Shown: positions 1 to 5,358, counted from the first letter of the stretch. The stretch: DNA of 11,286 bases from Nanoarchaeota archaeon SCGC AAA011-G17 (GCA_000402515.1 AQRL01000022.1:1-11286); one strand, 5' to 3'. Program-made: numbers and translations. Notes: generated by a model not told the origin, from the sequence alone.

Positions 1-252
1 AAATATCTCATTCCTGAATACAAGAATAAATAGGGATAGTAAGTAGGTATGAAGGAGATAGCCAAGATAGTATGAGCCTGAATCCATTAAAGGAACCCCG
101 TGCTTTAAAACAGAAAGGGCAGCATTCAGTGAAAAGCCCTCATCTATCCATAAAGACTGAGAAGAAAGGTAATAGATGCGTATTATGAAGCCCAGGAGCA
201 TTAGTAATAGAATAATAATTAATGTTTTGTCTTTTCTAAGGGAGTTTAGCAT
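1..252 (-). CDS. GT39-like membrane glycosyltransferase, N-terminal part (runs off left edge)
   Basis: The reverse strand is open from an ATG at 252 to the window edge, giving 84 residues with no stop. Residues 9-28 form a first membrane helix. It is followed by RIYYLSSQSLWIDEGFSL, the W-x-DE signature of the first external loop in the GT39/ArnT/PMT-type glycosyltransferase clan, where the acidic pair is catalytic. A second hydrophobic stretch follows at about residues 63-80. Such proteins sit in the membrane and move a sugar from a polyprenyl-phosphate carrier to a lipid or protein, and full-length members have 400-700 residues. A TATA box at 273-282 places transcription at about the ATG, which supports this start and a leaderless mRNA. 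The first 70 bp recur in decayed form at 942-1025. Sugar donor and acceptor cannot be told from this part. Confidence 0.8.
   Translation of the reverse strand, partial: MLNSLRKDKTLIIILLLMLLGFIIRIYYLSSQSLWIDEGFSLNAALSVLKHGVPLMDSGSYYLGYLLHTYLLSLFILVFRNEIF
181..248 (-). repeat. Functional copy of a duplicated gene start (partner at 942-1021)
   Basis: This stretch covers codons 2-24 of the GT39-like gene. Its two ends (227-248 and 181-195) recur exactly at 1000-1021 and 942-956. The middle is diverged, and the partner has an extra 16-bp tandem unit, making it 80 bp against 68 bp. Both copies are in the same orientation and flank the RelE-type TA pair. Confidence 0.8.
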
Positions 253-272
253 ATAATTAGCTAATAAAAAAT

Positions 273-282
273 GGTTATAAGG
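273..282 (-). promoter_or_regulatory. TATA box of the GT39-like gene
   Basis: The minus strand reads CCTTATAACC, centred about 26 nt before the ATG at 252. That is the archaeal TATA-to-start distance for a leaderless mRNA. It lies in the 45-bp gap after the toxin stop codon, so the glycosyltransferase gene can be expressed independently of the TA operon. Confidence 0.55.
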
Positions 283-297
283 TTTTTGTTTAGAGTG

Positions 298-624
298 TTA
301 ATATTTGAATCTTCTCTCATAATTCTTATGGTCAAACCATTCCAGAATTGCGGAGATTAATTCAACCTCATTCTCCGGGGTTATTGTATAGAGTAATCTC
401 CAGCCATTTGGTAGATCATATTTCCATAAGTTATTTATTCCATACTTTTGGATATATTCCTTTGGAAAAAGTCTCTTGGGTATCTGAATTCCGGAAAAGG
501 CATTCTCTTTCAAATCTTTTATCGCTTTTATTATCCCCTTCTTTATAGAATCTTCATCTCTTAGCTGATTAAAGCTTTTTTCAAGTTCGTCAGAAATAAA
601 CACTACTTTTGAGGGTTTGATCAT
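298..624 (-). CDS. RelE/ParE-superfamily toxin
   Basis: This is a 108-aa basic protein. Residues 67-105 hold the RelE-fold core: WKYDLPNGWRLLYTI (W67, R76), a beta strand, then the C-terminal FDHKNYERRF with H99, K100, Y102, R104 and R105. Toxins of this group usually cleave mRNA at the ribosome, and the basic and Tyr residues near the C terminus do the chemistry. The length is normal for the family. The start codon overlaps the stop of the upstream antitoxin gene by ATGA, so the two are translationally coupled in the antitoxin-toxin order. The fold assignment rests on these motifs. Whether it cuts ribosome-bound mRNA (RelE) or acts otherwise (ParE-like) cannot be told from the sequence. Confidence 0.8.
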   Translation of the reverse strand: MIKPSKVVFISDELEKSFNQLRDEDSIKKGIIKAIKDLKENAFSGIQIPKRLFPKEYIQKYGINNLWKYDLPNGWRLLYTITPENEVELISAILEWFDHKNYERRFKY

Positions 625-902
625 ATCTTAATCTCCTTTCTTTTTGATAATTTCTTTGCCAGAACAGGATTCCAGATATATGCAATTTTCCCTTCCCTAT
701 CAAAGGCTATTTTATTTATGTTTTCAAGATAATCCAGAATAACCAAAAAGGTTTGCCACATCACCTTTCTTGGCAAATTTTTCCATAGTTCGGTTCTGTT
801 GTATTCCCCGCTATTTTCTTCTATGGCTCCCTCTACCATAAGGACAGTCTCTAATGTTGGAGATCTTTCAAAGGGATTTTGTTTTTTTTGAAAAAGTTGC
901 AT
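621..902 (-). CDS. Winged-helix antitoxin paired with the RelE-like toxin
   Basis: This 93-aa protein lies just upstream of the RelE-like toxin and overlaps it by 4 nt. Residues 17-78 have the pattern of a winged helix: helix (TVLMVEGAIEEN), a turn with Leu/Pro (NRTELWKNLPRK), a recognition-type helix (VMWQTFLVILDYLENI), then a wing hairpin (KIAFDREGKIAYIWN). The tail is Lys-rich. No classical RelB or RHH motif is seen, so this is a less usual antitoxin type for RelE. By position it should neutralise the toxin and repress its own promoter. An 18-bp perfect palindrome lies between the TATA box and the start codon. The role is inferred from operon position and fold pattern; sequence similarity to known antitoxins is not evident by eye. 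Confidence 0.7.
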   Translation of the reverse strand: MQLFQKKQNPFERSPTLETVLMVEGAIEENSGEYNRTELWKNLPRKVMWQTFLVILDYLENINKIAFDREGKIAYIWNPVLAKKLSKRKEIKI

Positions 903-910
903 ATTTATTA

Positions 911-932
911 ATATATCAATTGATATATAAAT
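911..932 (-). promoter_or_regulatory. TATA box and 18-bp palindromic operator of the RelE-type TA operon
   Basis: The minus strand reads ATTTATATAT at 932-923, 21-30 nt before the antitoxin ATG, predicting a leaderless mRNA. ATATATCAATTGATATAT at 911-928 is a perfect palindrome that overlaps the box on its downstream side. That is the usual place for an archaeal repressor that blocks TBP or polymerase, so autoregulation by the winged-helix antitoxin is likely. Confidence 0.6.
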
Positions 933-941
933 CTTTCTATT

Positions 942-1025
942 TATTATGAAGCCCAGATATCATGAAGTCTAGAAGCATTAAAATAAGGATATAAGGGGCT
1001 TGTCTTTTCTAAGGGAGTTTAACAA
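942..1025 (-). pseudogene. Decayed 5' fragment of a GT39-like glycosyltransferase gene
   Basis: Read on the minus strand, this matches the first 24 or so codons of the glycosyltransferase at 252-1. It gives (M)LNSLRKDKPLISLF and then a stop at codon 16, with two further in-frame stops. The ATG equivalent is TTG at 1025-1023. The 22 bp at 1000-1021 and 15 bp at 942-956 are identical to the intact copy. The middle is diverged and carries a 16-bp tandem duplication (two units ending in the TGAAGCCCAG / TGAAGTCTAG motif). Homology stops at 942, next to the TA promoter. It is not a gene any more. It is either the remainder of the original gene start after insertion of the TA pair, or the relic of a second GT39 paralogue. 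Confidence 0.75.
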
Positions 1026-1113
1026 GATGTTTTCCTAGTTCTGTCCCGGTAACGTATCCTAAAAATCCGGCAATAATAAGTATCTTTGAGTATTTTTCAA
1101 GTTGTTTTAGCAT
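1009..1113 (-). CDS. 34-aa single-helix membrane peptide, probably truncated
   Basis: A 34-residue frame reads MLKQLEKYSKILIIAGFLGY and ends ...VTGTELGKHLVKLP. A short amphipathic start leads into one membrane helix (residues 10-22) with a Gly-rich face. Its ATG lies 1 nt after the stop of the coiled-coil gene upstream, so the two would be co-transcribed and coupled. The last four codons and the stop come from the decayed glycosyltransferase fragment, read in another frame. The original C terminus was therefore probably lost in that rearrangement. No family is recognised. Tight spacing and good hydrophobicity argue that it is, or was, a real gene. Confidence 0.5.
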   Translation of the reverse strand: MLKQLEKYSKILIIAGFLGYVTGTELGKHLVKLP

Positions 1114-1114
1114 T

Positions 1115-1723
1115 TTATTCTTCTTCTGCAAAGAAATCAATTACCTTATCAAATATTTTTTTCTTGGGCTTTTCCTCTTCTCCCTCTTTTGTTTCTTCCT
1201 TTGGTTCTTCTTTCTTTTCTTTCTTTTTCTTCTCTTCTTTTTTGGCTTCTTCTTTTGGCTCTTTAGTTTCTTTTGTTTTCTTTTCTAATTCTCTTTTTAT
1301 TTCTTTTATTTCTAAACTTAACCTATCAATCTCTGCTGTATCTTTTTTAACATTAACCTTTCTTGTTAGTTCAGAGAGCTTTTCTTTAATGGCATCAATT
1401 TCTTCTTCAAAGTCTTTTGGCTTAAGAGCTTCAAATTCCTCTTTCAATACAAAATCGTCTCTTAGGTTCTGTATCTTTTCTGTAATGCTCAGGACTTCAT
1501 TTGACTGCTTTTTTGATAATTCAGAAAGCTTTGTTCTAGAATCATTCAGGCCTTCCTTAAGCTTTTCAAGCTCTTTGTAGCCAGGCAGAGAGTTAAATTC
1601 CCTTTCCAATTCTTTTATTCTTTCATCCTGTGTTTCAAGAGTATTTCTAAAGGAATCCATGTCTTTCTTGATATTAGCAAAAGAATTCTGCAGTTTAAGA
1701 TCAATTTCGTTCAGATTAACCAT
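1115..1723 (-). CDS. Coiled-coil protein with Lys/Glu-rich C-terminal region
   Basis: This 202-aa protein is almost entirely charged helix. Residues 5-130 show heptad-like spacing of Leu/Ile/Phe (for example LQNSFANIKKDMDSFRNTL and the LEREFNSL region), typical of a long coiled coil. Residues 133-186 are nearly pure Lys and Glu. The chain closes with a short amphipathic segment, KKIFDKVIDFFAEEE, that could bind a partner or a membrane surface. No signal peptide or membrane helix is seen. It heads a minus-strand unit with the 34-aa membrane peptide and is divergent from the 322-aa helical protein, with which it shares a promoter. A structural or scaffolding role is possible. No family can be named, because low complexity makes any similarity unreliable. 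Confidence 0.75.
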   Translation of the reverse strand: MVNLNEIDLKLQNSFANIKKDMDSFRNTLETQDERIKELEREFNSLPGYKELEKLKEGLNDSRTKLSELSKKQSNEVLSITEKIQNLRDDFVLKEEFEALKPKDFEEEIDAIKEKLSELTRKVNVKKDTAEIDRLSLEIKEIKRELEKKTKETKEPKEEAKKEEKKKKEKKEEPKEETKEGEEEKPKKKIFDKVIDFFAEEE

Positions 1724-1742
1724 GAAACTACTTTAGAGTAAA

Positions 1743-1752
1743 GATTTAAAAG
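1743..1752. promoter_or_regulatory. Shared bidirectional TATA box
   Basis: The 50 bp between the divergent starts at 1723 and 1774 contains one good box, GATTTAAAAG, with the symmetrical core TTTAAA at 1745-1750. Its centre is about 25 nt from one ATG and 26 nt from the other, the expected distance for leaderless mRNAs in both directions. Purines flank it on both sides: AAAGA before the box on the plus strand and GAAACCC on the minus strand, as for BREs. Confidence 0.6.
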
Positions 1753-1773
1753 GGTTTCTATCAAATAAATAGT

Positions 1774-2742
1774 ATGGATAATTACAAGGAAAAGTCAGGG
1801 GAAAATGCAGCCCAGATAGGGAAGGAGATAGAAGGGCTCAGATATAACCATTGCAATCCAAATTCTCCAGCATTTGATACAAGATATTTTTACAAGGATT
1901 TCTGGAGCCATGCAAAGGAAATAACAGAGCTGTTCAAAACACTCAAGCCGATAATAAAAGATGACAGGGAAAGGCTATGGGCAGAGTACAGAAACCTTTG
2001 CGATAAAGTCAGCTCAAAGCAGAATACAGAGAGAAATGAATCAAGCAGAAACAGGGGCAATTTAGAGGCATTGATTGACAAGGCACATATCCAGGCAGAC
2101 AGTGCACAAAACAGGGAAGGACTGGACAGTGCGAAGTCATTTTTGACTGAGATACTCGGCTATATGAAGGAAAAAAGATTATTAAAAAATGACAGGGAGT
2201 ATTTGTGGGAAAACTGGGTTAGAGCAAACGGAAAAATAAAGTCCAGCAGAGAAAGAATACAAAATGACAGTTATGTAATTGCAAAACATGATGCATGGGA
2301 ATGCTCAAACTACATAAATGACAATCCGTATGATGCTCTAAAGAAAATCAAAGAGATGCAAGATAAAATGAGGGGCATGTACATGAAGAAAGAGCAGAAA
2401 AACGAGGTTTATGATATTCTAAACAGGATATGGGAATCAGCTTCATCCAAGATAGGACAGGTAAAGGAAGAAAAGAGAAAAAAACACGATGAATGGAGAG
2501 GAAGGACAGAAGGGAATATAGAAAGATGGGAAAAAAATATTGAGAAGGCGGAAAATACAATCTCCAGTATTGAAGCAAATATAACAAAACTTGAAAATGA
2601 AACTGATAATGCAAGAACAGAGGAGCATGCTGAAAGAGTTAAGGGGTGGATTGAAGAAGGTTATCAAAAAATTAGTGATATAAGAAATTCTATAAGAGAT
2701 TTGGGAGAGAAAATATCAGATGCTAGGGGCAAGTTAGGATAA
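1774..2742 (+). CDS. 322-aa helical protein with DUF349-like repeats
   Basis: This is a cytoplasmic, all-helical, highly charged protein with no signal peptide. An internal repeat is visible: IKDDRERLWAEYRNLCDKV (residues about 60-78) and LKNDREYLWENWVRANGKI (about 137-155). A weaker third copy occurs around residues 204-230 (KKEQKNEVYDILNRIWESAS). The R-E-x-L-W plus aromatic pattern, followed in the first copy by a stretch ending NLEALIDKA, resembles DUF349, a helical repeat of unknown function. The last third (about 230-322) is a coiled coil of Glu/Lys/Ile heptads. The ATG fits the shared TATA box at 1743-1752 as a leaderless start. Divergence from another coiled-coil gene hints at a joint role. 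The DUF349 link is tentative; a profile search would settle it. Confidence 0.7.
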   Translation: MDNYKEKSGENAAQIGKEIEGLRYNHCNPNSPAFDTRYFYKDFWSHAKEITELFKTLKPIIKDDRERLWAEYRNLCDKVSSKQNTERNESSRNRGNLEALIDKAHIQADSAQNREGLDSAKSFLTEILGYMKEKRLLKNDREYLWENWVRANGKIKSSRERIQNDSYVIAKHDAWECSNYINDNPYDALKKIKEMQDKMRGMYMKKEQKNEVYDILNRIWESASSKIGQVKEEKRKKHDEWRGRTEGNIERWEKNIEKAENTISSIEANITKLENETDNARTEEHAERVKGWIEEGYQKISDIRNSIRDLGEKISDARGKLG

Positions 2743-2745
2743 TTA

Positions 2746-2751
2746 TTTTTT
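2746..2751 (+). terminator. T-tract after the 322-aa protein gene
   Basis: Six consecutive T residues begin 4 nt after the stop codon. Archaeal polymerase terminates at T-runs without needing a hairpin, so this is a plausible weak terminator before the insertion sequence. Confidence 0.3.
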
Positions 2752-2778
2752 ATTATCATAACTTATATAAATAATTCG

Positions 2779-2835
2779 GTTGGCGGTGATTCCTCACCTT
2801 TAGCGGGATGCTTCAGCTTGAGGTGAGCCGCCAAC
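2779..2835 (+). repeat. Left-end hairpin of the IS200-type element
   Basis: The outer stem pairs GTTGGCGG (2779-2786) with CCGCCAAC (2828-2835). The inner stem pairs CTCACCT (2793-2799) with AGGTGAG (2821-2827). A 6-nt bulge lies on the 5' side only. TnpA of this family recognises such bulged hairpins as single-stranded DNA. Confidence 0.75.
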
Positions 2836-2876
2836 AGGAAAAATAAAGGATTATTAACAAGAACTATTTCTTATTA

Positions 2877-2949
2877 TTTACGCATCGAATTTGGCGTAAA
2901 TGTATGAGGCCTCATACAGCTTTAACGAACGAAAAACTGTACGAGGTGA
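2877..2949 (+). promoter_or_regulatory. tnpA leader with two inverted repeats and a strong ribosome binding site
   Basis: TTTACGC (2877-2883) pairs with GCGTAAA (2894-2900). Directly after it, TGTATGAGGCCTCATACA (2901-2918) is a perfect 18-bp palindrome. GAGGTGA at 2943-2949 is a strong Shine-Dalgarno sequence 4 nt before the ATG at 2954. This decides the start against the in-frame ATG at 2900, which lies inside the inverted repeats. In IS200 elements leader structures keep tnpA expression low, and these repeats may do the same. Confidence 0.5.
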
Positions 2950-2953
2950 GATT

Positions 2954-3403
2954 ATGAATAGTGAGAACTATCAGGAGTTAAAAAGCCTTTCGCATAGCAA
3001 AGGCCAAAATTGGTACCATGTAATTTTGGTACCAAGAGCAAGATGTCCTGTGTTTCAGTTTGAAGTAACTAAGAGGCTGTGTGAAGAAGCCTTAGTAATA
3101 ACATGCAAGAGGCACAAGATAGAACTTTTTGCATACAAGGTTATGCCAGACCATGTGCATATCTTTCTTTCTTGCCCGCCAAGAAAGCCAATTTTAAAGG
3201 TATGTGCAATGATCAAGGGAGGAACATCTTATCATATAAGGTCTAAGATGCCTTCTTTGAGAAGATATCCAAGATTGTGGAGCAAGGGCATCTTCTACAG
3301 AAGTGTTGGCAATGTAAGTGCAGAAGCGATAGACAACTACATAAAAAACAGTAGGGGAAATGATTGGCATAGAACCAGAAGCATGCAGGAGAAGCTATTT
3401 TAA
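2954..3403 (+). CDS. tnpA: IS200/IS605-family Y1 HUH transposase
   Basis: The protein has 149 residues, normal for the family (about 130-155). It carries the HUH motif MPDHVHIF with H67 and H69, which bind the metal ion. The catalytic tyrosine is very probably Y129 in SAEAIDNYIKNS, on the C-terminal helix. The upstream pattern WYHVILVPRARCPVF (residues 20-34) and the Arg/Lys-rich stretch RRYPRLWSKGIFYRSVG (103-119) also match this family. It cuts and rejoins single-stranded DNA at the element ends, preferring replication forks. The start at 2954 is chosen for its GAGGTGA site. The stop codon overlaps the first bases of the right-end hairpin, so coding and end sequence are tightly packed. All catalytic residues are present, hence probably functional. 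Confidence 0.92.
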   Translation: MNSENYQELKSLSHSKGQNWYHVILVPRARCPVFQFEVTKRLCEEALVITCKRHKIELFAYKVMPDHVHIFLSCPPRKPILKVCAMIKGGTSYHIRSKMPSLRRYPRLWSKGIFYRSVGNVSAEAIDNYIKNSRGNDWHRTRSMQEKLF

Positions 3404-3453
3404 ATTCGGGCGGTGGAAACCCCGAGCTTTAGCGTTCGGGGTAGCCCGAATTT
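3402..3453 (+). repeat. Right-end hairpin of the IS200-type element
   Basis: AAATTCGGGC (3402-3411) pairs with GCCCGAATTT (3444-3453). Inside it, ACCCCGA (3419-3425) pairs with TCGGGGT (3436-3442), leaving a bulge GGTGGAA on the 5' side and a short loop. The outer arm includes the last bases of the tnpA stop codon. After tnpA it may also act as a transcription stop. Confidence 0.75.
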
Positions 3454-3492
3454 ATTATCTTATCTCATTTAGTTTATAGATTATTATAGGCT

Positions 3493-3660
3493 ATGAAACT
3501 AAAACATTTAAAGGACGAAGCCAATATATTAACTTTAGATGGAAATTGCATATTAACTCTGCCTGTTATGATTATTAAAGCAAAGGGCTGGAAGAAAGGG
3601 GATAAAATTAAGGTTGAAATCAATAAGGAAGGGGATGTTGTTCTAAAGGGATTAAAATAA
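3493..3660 (+). CDS. AbrB/MazE-like swapped-hairpin DNA-binding protein (55 aa)
   Basis: The 55-residue frame from the ATG at 3493 contains ILTLPVMIIKAKGWKKGDKI followed by KVEINKEGDVVLKGLK. This is the pattern of the AbrB/SpoVT/MazE fold: a strand with a Pro, a short helix ending in Gly-Trp, the K-G-D-K turn, two strands. Such proteins dimerise and bind DNA as regulators or antitoxins. It is an orphan here, since the following gene is a large membrane protein and not a toxin. A TTTATAGA box at 3473-3480 is only about 17 nt before the ATG, closer than usual, so transcription may instead come from the insertion sequence or another site. It could regulate the downstream gene 43 bp away. Confidence 0.7.
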   Translation: MKLKHLKDEANILTLDGNCILTLPVMIIKAKGWKKGDKIKVEINKEGDVVLKGLK

Positions 3661-3703
3661 GAAAGCCTTAAAACTCTATTTTTCTTGATAGTTTTTGATT
3701 GAA

Positions 3704-5176
3704 ATGGGAACAAGAGAAGATGAGGCCTTTAAGAGTGGAAGAGAGCATGGTAGGAATGCAGATTGGTTTAGTGATTGGGCTCATGATTCAAATCCACTTA
3801 AAGGAGATAGCAGTACTGATAGAGCATATGACGGCGGGTATAAGGAAGGTGTGAAAGATAGATATGAGGGTCGTGGGGGCGATAGCGGTCCCAGTGATAG
3901 CGGTTCAAGAGAACAAACCAGAGAAAACCAAGAAAGGGAAGAACCAGGAGATAACTATGGCAGTTATGACTCAAGTGATTATTCAGAAAGTTCATCATCT
4001 TCATCAGTAAGTTCTGGTGAAGGAATGGGTTTTTTCAAATGGGTATTGATAATAGGAGGACTTCTCGCTTTACCATCTATTGATAGCTACTTAGGCAGGT
4101 TGTCTTATCCTTACTTCTACCCTCAGCAAAATCAGATAGTATCACAAGAATATTATAGGGAACCAATAACCAAAAAAGACAGTCTAGAAGCCCTTGCTGA
4201 TTATGTATCAGAAAAAAGTGGAGAAGACTTTGATTTTTGGAATCCACAATTTAAATCAGATAGTGCCCTTGCATTACACACGCTCGCAACCCTTACTGCA
4301 GATGAGAATAATAATGGATATGTAATTTTTGCTCGTGATAGCATACAACTTTACATACCTGATTTAAAAGGTCGGCTAACACAGTTTAATTTGCCAAAAA
4401 GTTCGACTATTAAAGATATAAATAATTTTTACTTTAATAAAGTTAAACTGCTTGAAGACATACCAAAAGATGAAAAAACCAATACAGAAGATAAATTAAA
4501 AGGGTTTTATAGCGACGCTACTGAAGGCTATAGAGGGGAAGTTAGTGACATAGTAAAAATAGAACCCACAAACTTAGAAGATAAGGCCAGAAAAGAAACT
4601 GCTGAAATTCCTGCTGGAGAACAGGAAATAGTTCCTGATAGTTTCTATCCAACTACCCCGCGTAAAAGTGAACACAAGGAAGAAAATATATCGAATACGT
4701 ATGAATCTTCAGACCCCGCAACCGAAATCTCCAGAGAATCCTTGCCTCAAGAATCAGTTTCAGAACAAGCTGTTAATGAACCTAAGGTAGAAGACCCATT
4801 AAAAATTTATGAATCTTTAAATCCTAACTCAGAATTCTCAAGGTCAACACCAAGTAATCATGCTCCGGTTGTTATTGAAAGAAGAGATGAAAATAATAAT
4901 GTTATTTCACAGGAAACAAAATACCTCACAAGAAAAGAGTTAGAGGAAAGTGCTGTCACTGAAATCGAAATCAATTACCCAGGTACAGGGAATCGTTATC
5001 CAATAAGCAGGGAAAAATACCAAAAATTTTATAAAAAATTGGATAAAAATAAGGATGGAAAACTCGATTTGGAAGAGCTTGGAAGATACTCATATGAATT
5101 TAATATGGTCACAAAAAAATACACTGAAGGGGATATAGAGAATATAGTCAAGGAATTCTTAAGGTCAATAAAATAA
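3704..5176 (+). CDS. Membrane-anchored protein with C-terminal EF-hand
   Basis: This is a 490-aa protein. Residues 1-65 hold two related units, EAFKSGREHGRNA and RAYDGGYKEGVKDR (aromatic-x-x-G-x-x-x-G), then a Gly/Ser/Asp/Glu-rich linker with a run of serines (to about 105). One membrane helix follows (WVLIIGGLLALPSI, about 110-127). The rest is a large polar region, partly low complexity (Glu/Ser/Pro/Thr, 230-400). It ends with LDKNKDGKLDLEELGRY, a canonical EF-hand loop (D447, N449, D451, G452, E458) for Ca2+. With one helix, either side could be outside. No signal peptide precedes the N domain, so the C-terminal part may be extracellular. A TTG at 3695 could add three residues, but ATG 3704 is more likely. 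A TTAAAA box lies at 3669-3674. No family is recognised for the whole chain. Confidence 0.8.
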   Translation: MGTREDEAFKSGREHGRNADWFSDWAHDSNPLKGDSSTDRAYDGGYKEGVKDRYEGRGGDSGPSDSGSREQTRENQEREEPGDNYGSYDSSDYSESSSSSSVSSGEGMGFFKWVLIIGGLLALPSIDSYLGRLSYPYFYPQQNQIVSQEYYREPITKKDSLEALADYVSEKSGEDFDFWNPQFKSDSALALHTLATLTADENNNGYVIFARDSIQLYIPDLKGRLTQFNLPKSSTIKDINNFYFNKVKLLEDIPKDEKTNTEDKLKGFYSDATEGYRGEVSDIVKIEPTNLEDKARKETAEIPAGEQEIVPDSFYPTTPRKSEHKEENISNTYESSDPATEISRESLPQESVSEQAVNEPKVEDPLKIYESLNPNSEFSRSTPSNHAPVVIERRDENNNVISQETKYLTRKELEESAVTEIEINYPGTGNRYPISREKYQKFYKKLDKNKDGKLDLEELGRYSYEFNMVTKKYTEGDIENIVKEFLRSIK

Positions 5177-5183
5177 AATTAAC

Positions 5184-5198
5184 TTTTTTTCTTTTTTT
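5184..5198 (+). terminator. Double T-tract after the EF-hand protein gene
   Basis: Two runs of seven T residues, interrupted by one C, start 8 nt after the stop codon. This is a strong candidate for archaeal T-tract termination. The second run overlaps the start of the 113-bp direct repeat. Confidence 0.5.
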
Positions 5199-5305
5199 GA
5201 TGAAACTTTCTTAAAGTTTCGACTTAACTGTCTCAACTTCTTGGAATTAATAATTACAATAGCACTTCTCAATTACTTAGAGTTAAACTATTTTAGAAGA
5301 AGATT
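5193..5305 (+). repeat. 113-bp direct repeat, copy 1 (partner at 7345-7459)
   Basis: The repeat starts TTTTTTGATGAAACTTT (identical in both copies). A hairpin follows, GAAACTTT-CTT-AAAGTTTC, and then an 84-bp part that aligns without gaps to copy 2 with about 63 matches counted by hand. The best conserved part is CTTAACTGTCTCAA. It begins 17 nt after one gene and ends at the promoter of the wHTH-nucleotidyltransferase gene. No reading frame is kept between the copies. Confidence 0.75.
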
Positions 5306-5324
5306 AACAGAAAGGCTTAAATAC
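5304..5324 (+). promoter_or_regulatory. BRE/TATA promoter of the nucleotidyltransferase-HEPN operon
   Basis: AGAAAGG (BRE) and CTTAAATA (TATA, 5316-5323) predict a start of transcription near 5346. The mRNA would have a short leader before the ATG at 5359. The whole 21-bp segment is identical, but for one base inside the box, to 6749-6769 in front of the RHH antitoxin gene. Confidence 0.65.
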
Positions 5325-5326
5325 TA

Positions 5327-5355
5327 CTATCAACGTATAGTTGACAGCTATCAAC
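5327..5355 (+). promoter_or_regulatory. Candidate operator with three half-sites
   Basis: CTATCAAC at 5327-5334 and again at 5348-5355 are exact direct repeats 21 bp (two helical turns) apart. GTTGACAG at 5340-5347 is a near-perfect inverted half-site between them. The array covers the predicted transcription start, just downstream of the TATA box, a typical repressor site. The winged-helix domain of the first protein of the operon is the natural candidate to bind it. Confidence 0.5.
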
Positions 5356-5358
5356 AAA

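Larger units (their letters stand above)
2773..3453 (+). mobile_element. IS200-type insertion sequence (IS200/IS605 family, tnpA only)
   Basis: The element has a Y1 transposase gene with an imperfect hairpin at each end. Both terminal hairpins carry a CTTTAGCG loop motif (2797-2804 and 3427-3434), and AATTCGG occurs just outside or at the foot of both (2773-2779, 3403-3409). Such elements move as single-stranded circles, have no terminal inverted repeats and make no target duplication, so the exact ends cannot be fixed here and may differ by some bases. There is no tnpB/iscB gene. Intact gene and hairpins suggest it could still be active. Confidence 0.8.

Noticed and set aside
1086-1580. A 164-codon plus-strand frame rich in Ser and Phe
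   Set aside because: It is the mirror of the Lys/Glu-rich coiled-coil gene on the other strand (GAA/AAG codons read as TTC/CTT). It has no promoter of its own, and the product is low-complexity.
2900-2953. Longer start for the transposase at ATG 2900
   Set aside because: It lies inside two inverted repeats and has no ribosome binding site, whereas ATG 2954 has GAGGTGA 4 nt upstream and gives the normal family length.
5193-5305. Box C/D guide RNA in the direct repeats (TTTGATGA looks like box C)
   Set aside because: No matching CTGA box D at suitable distance and no conserved guide stretches in the two copies.
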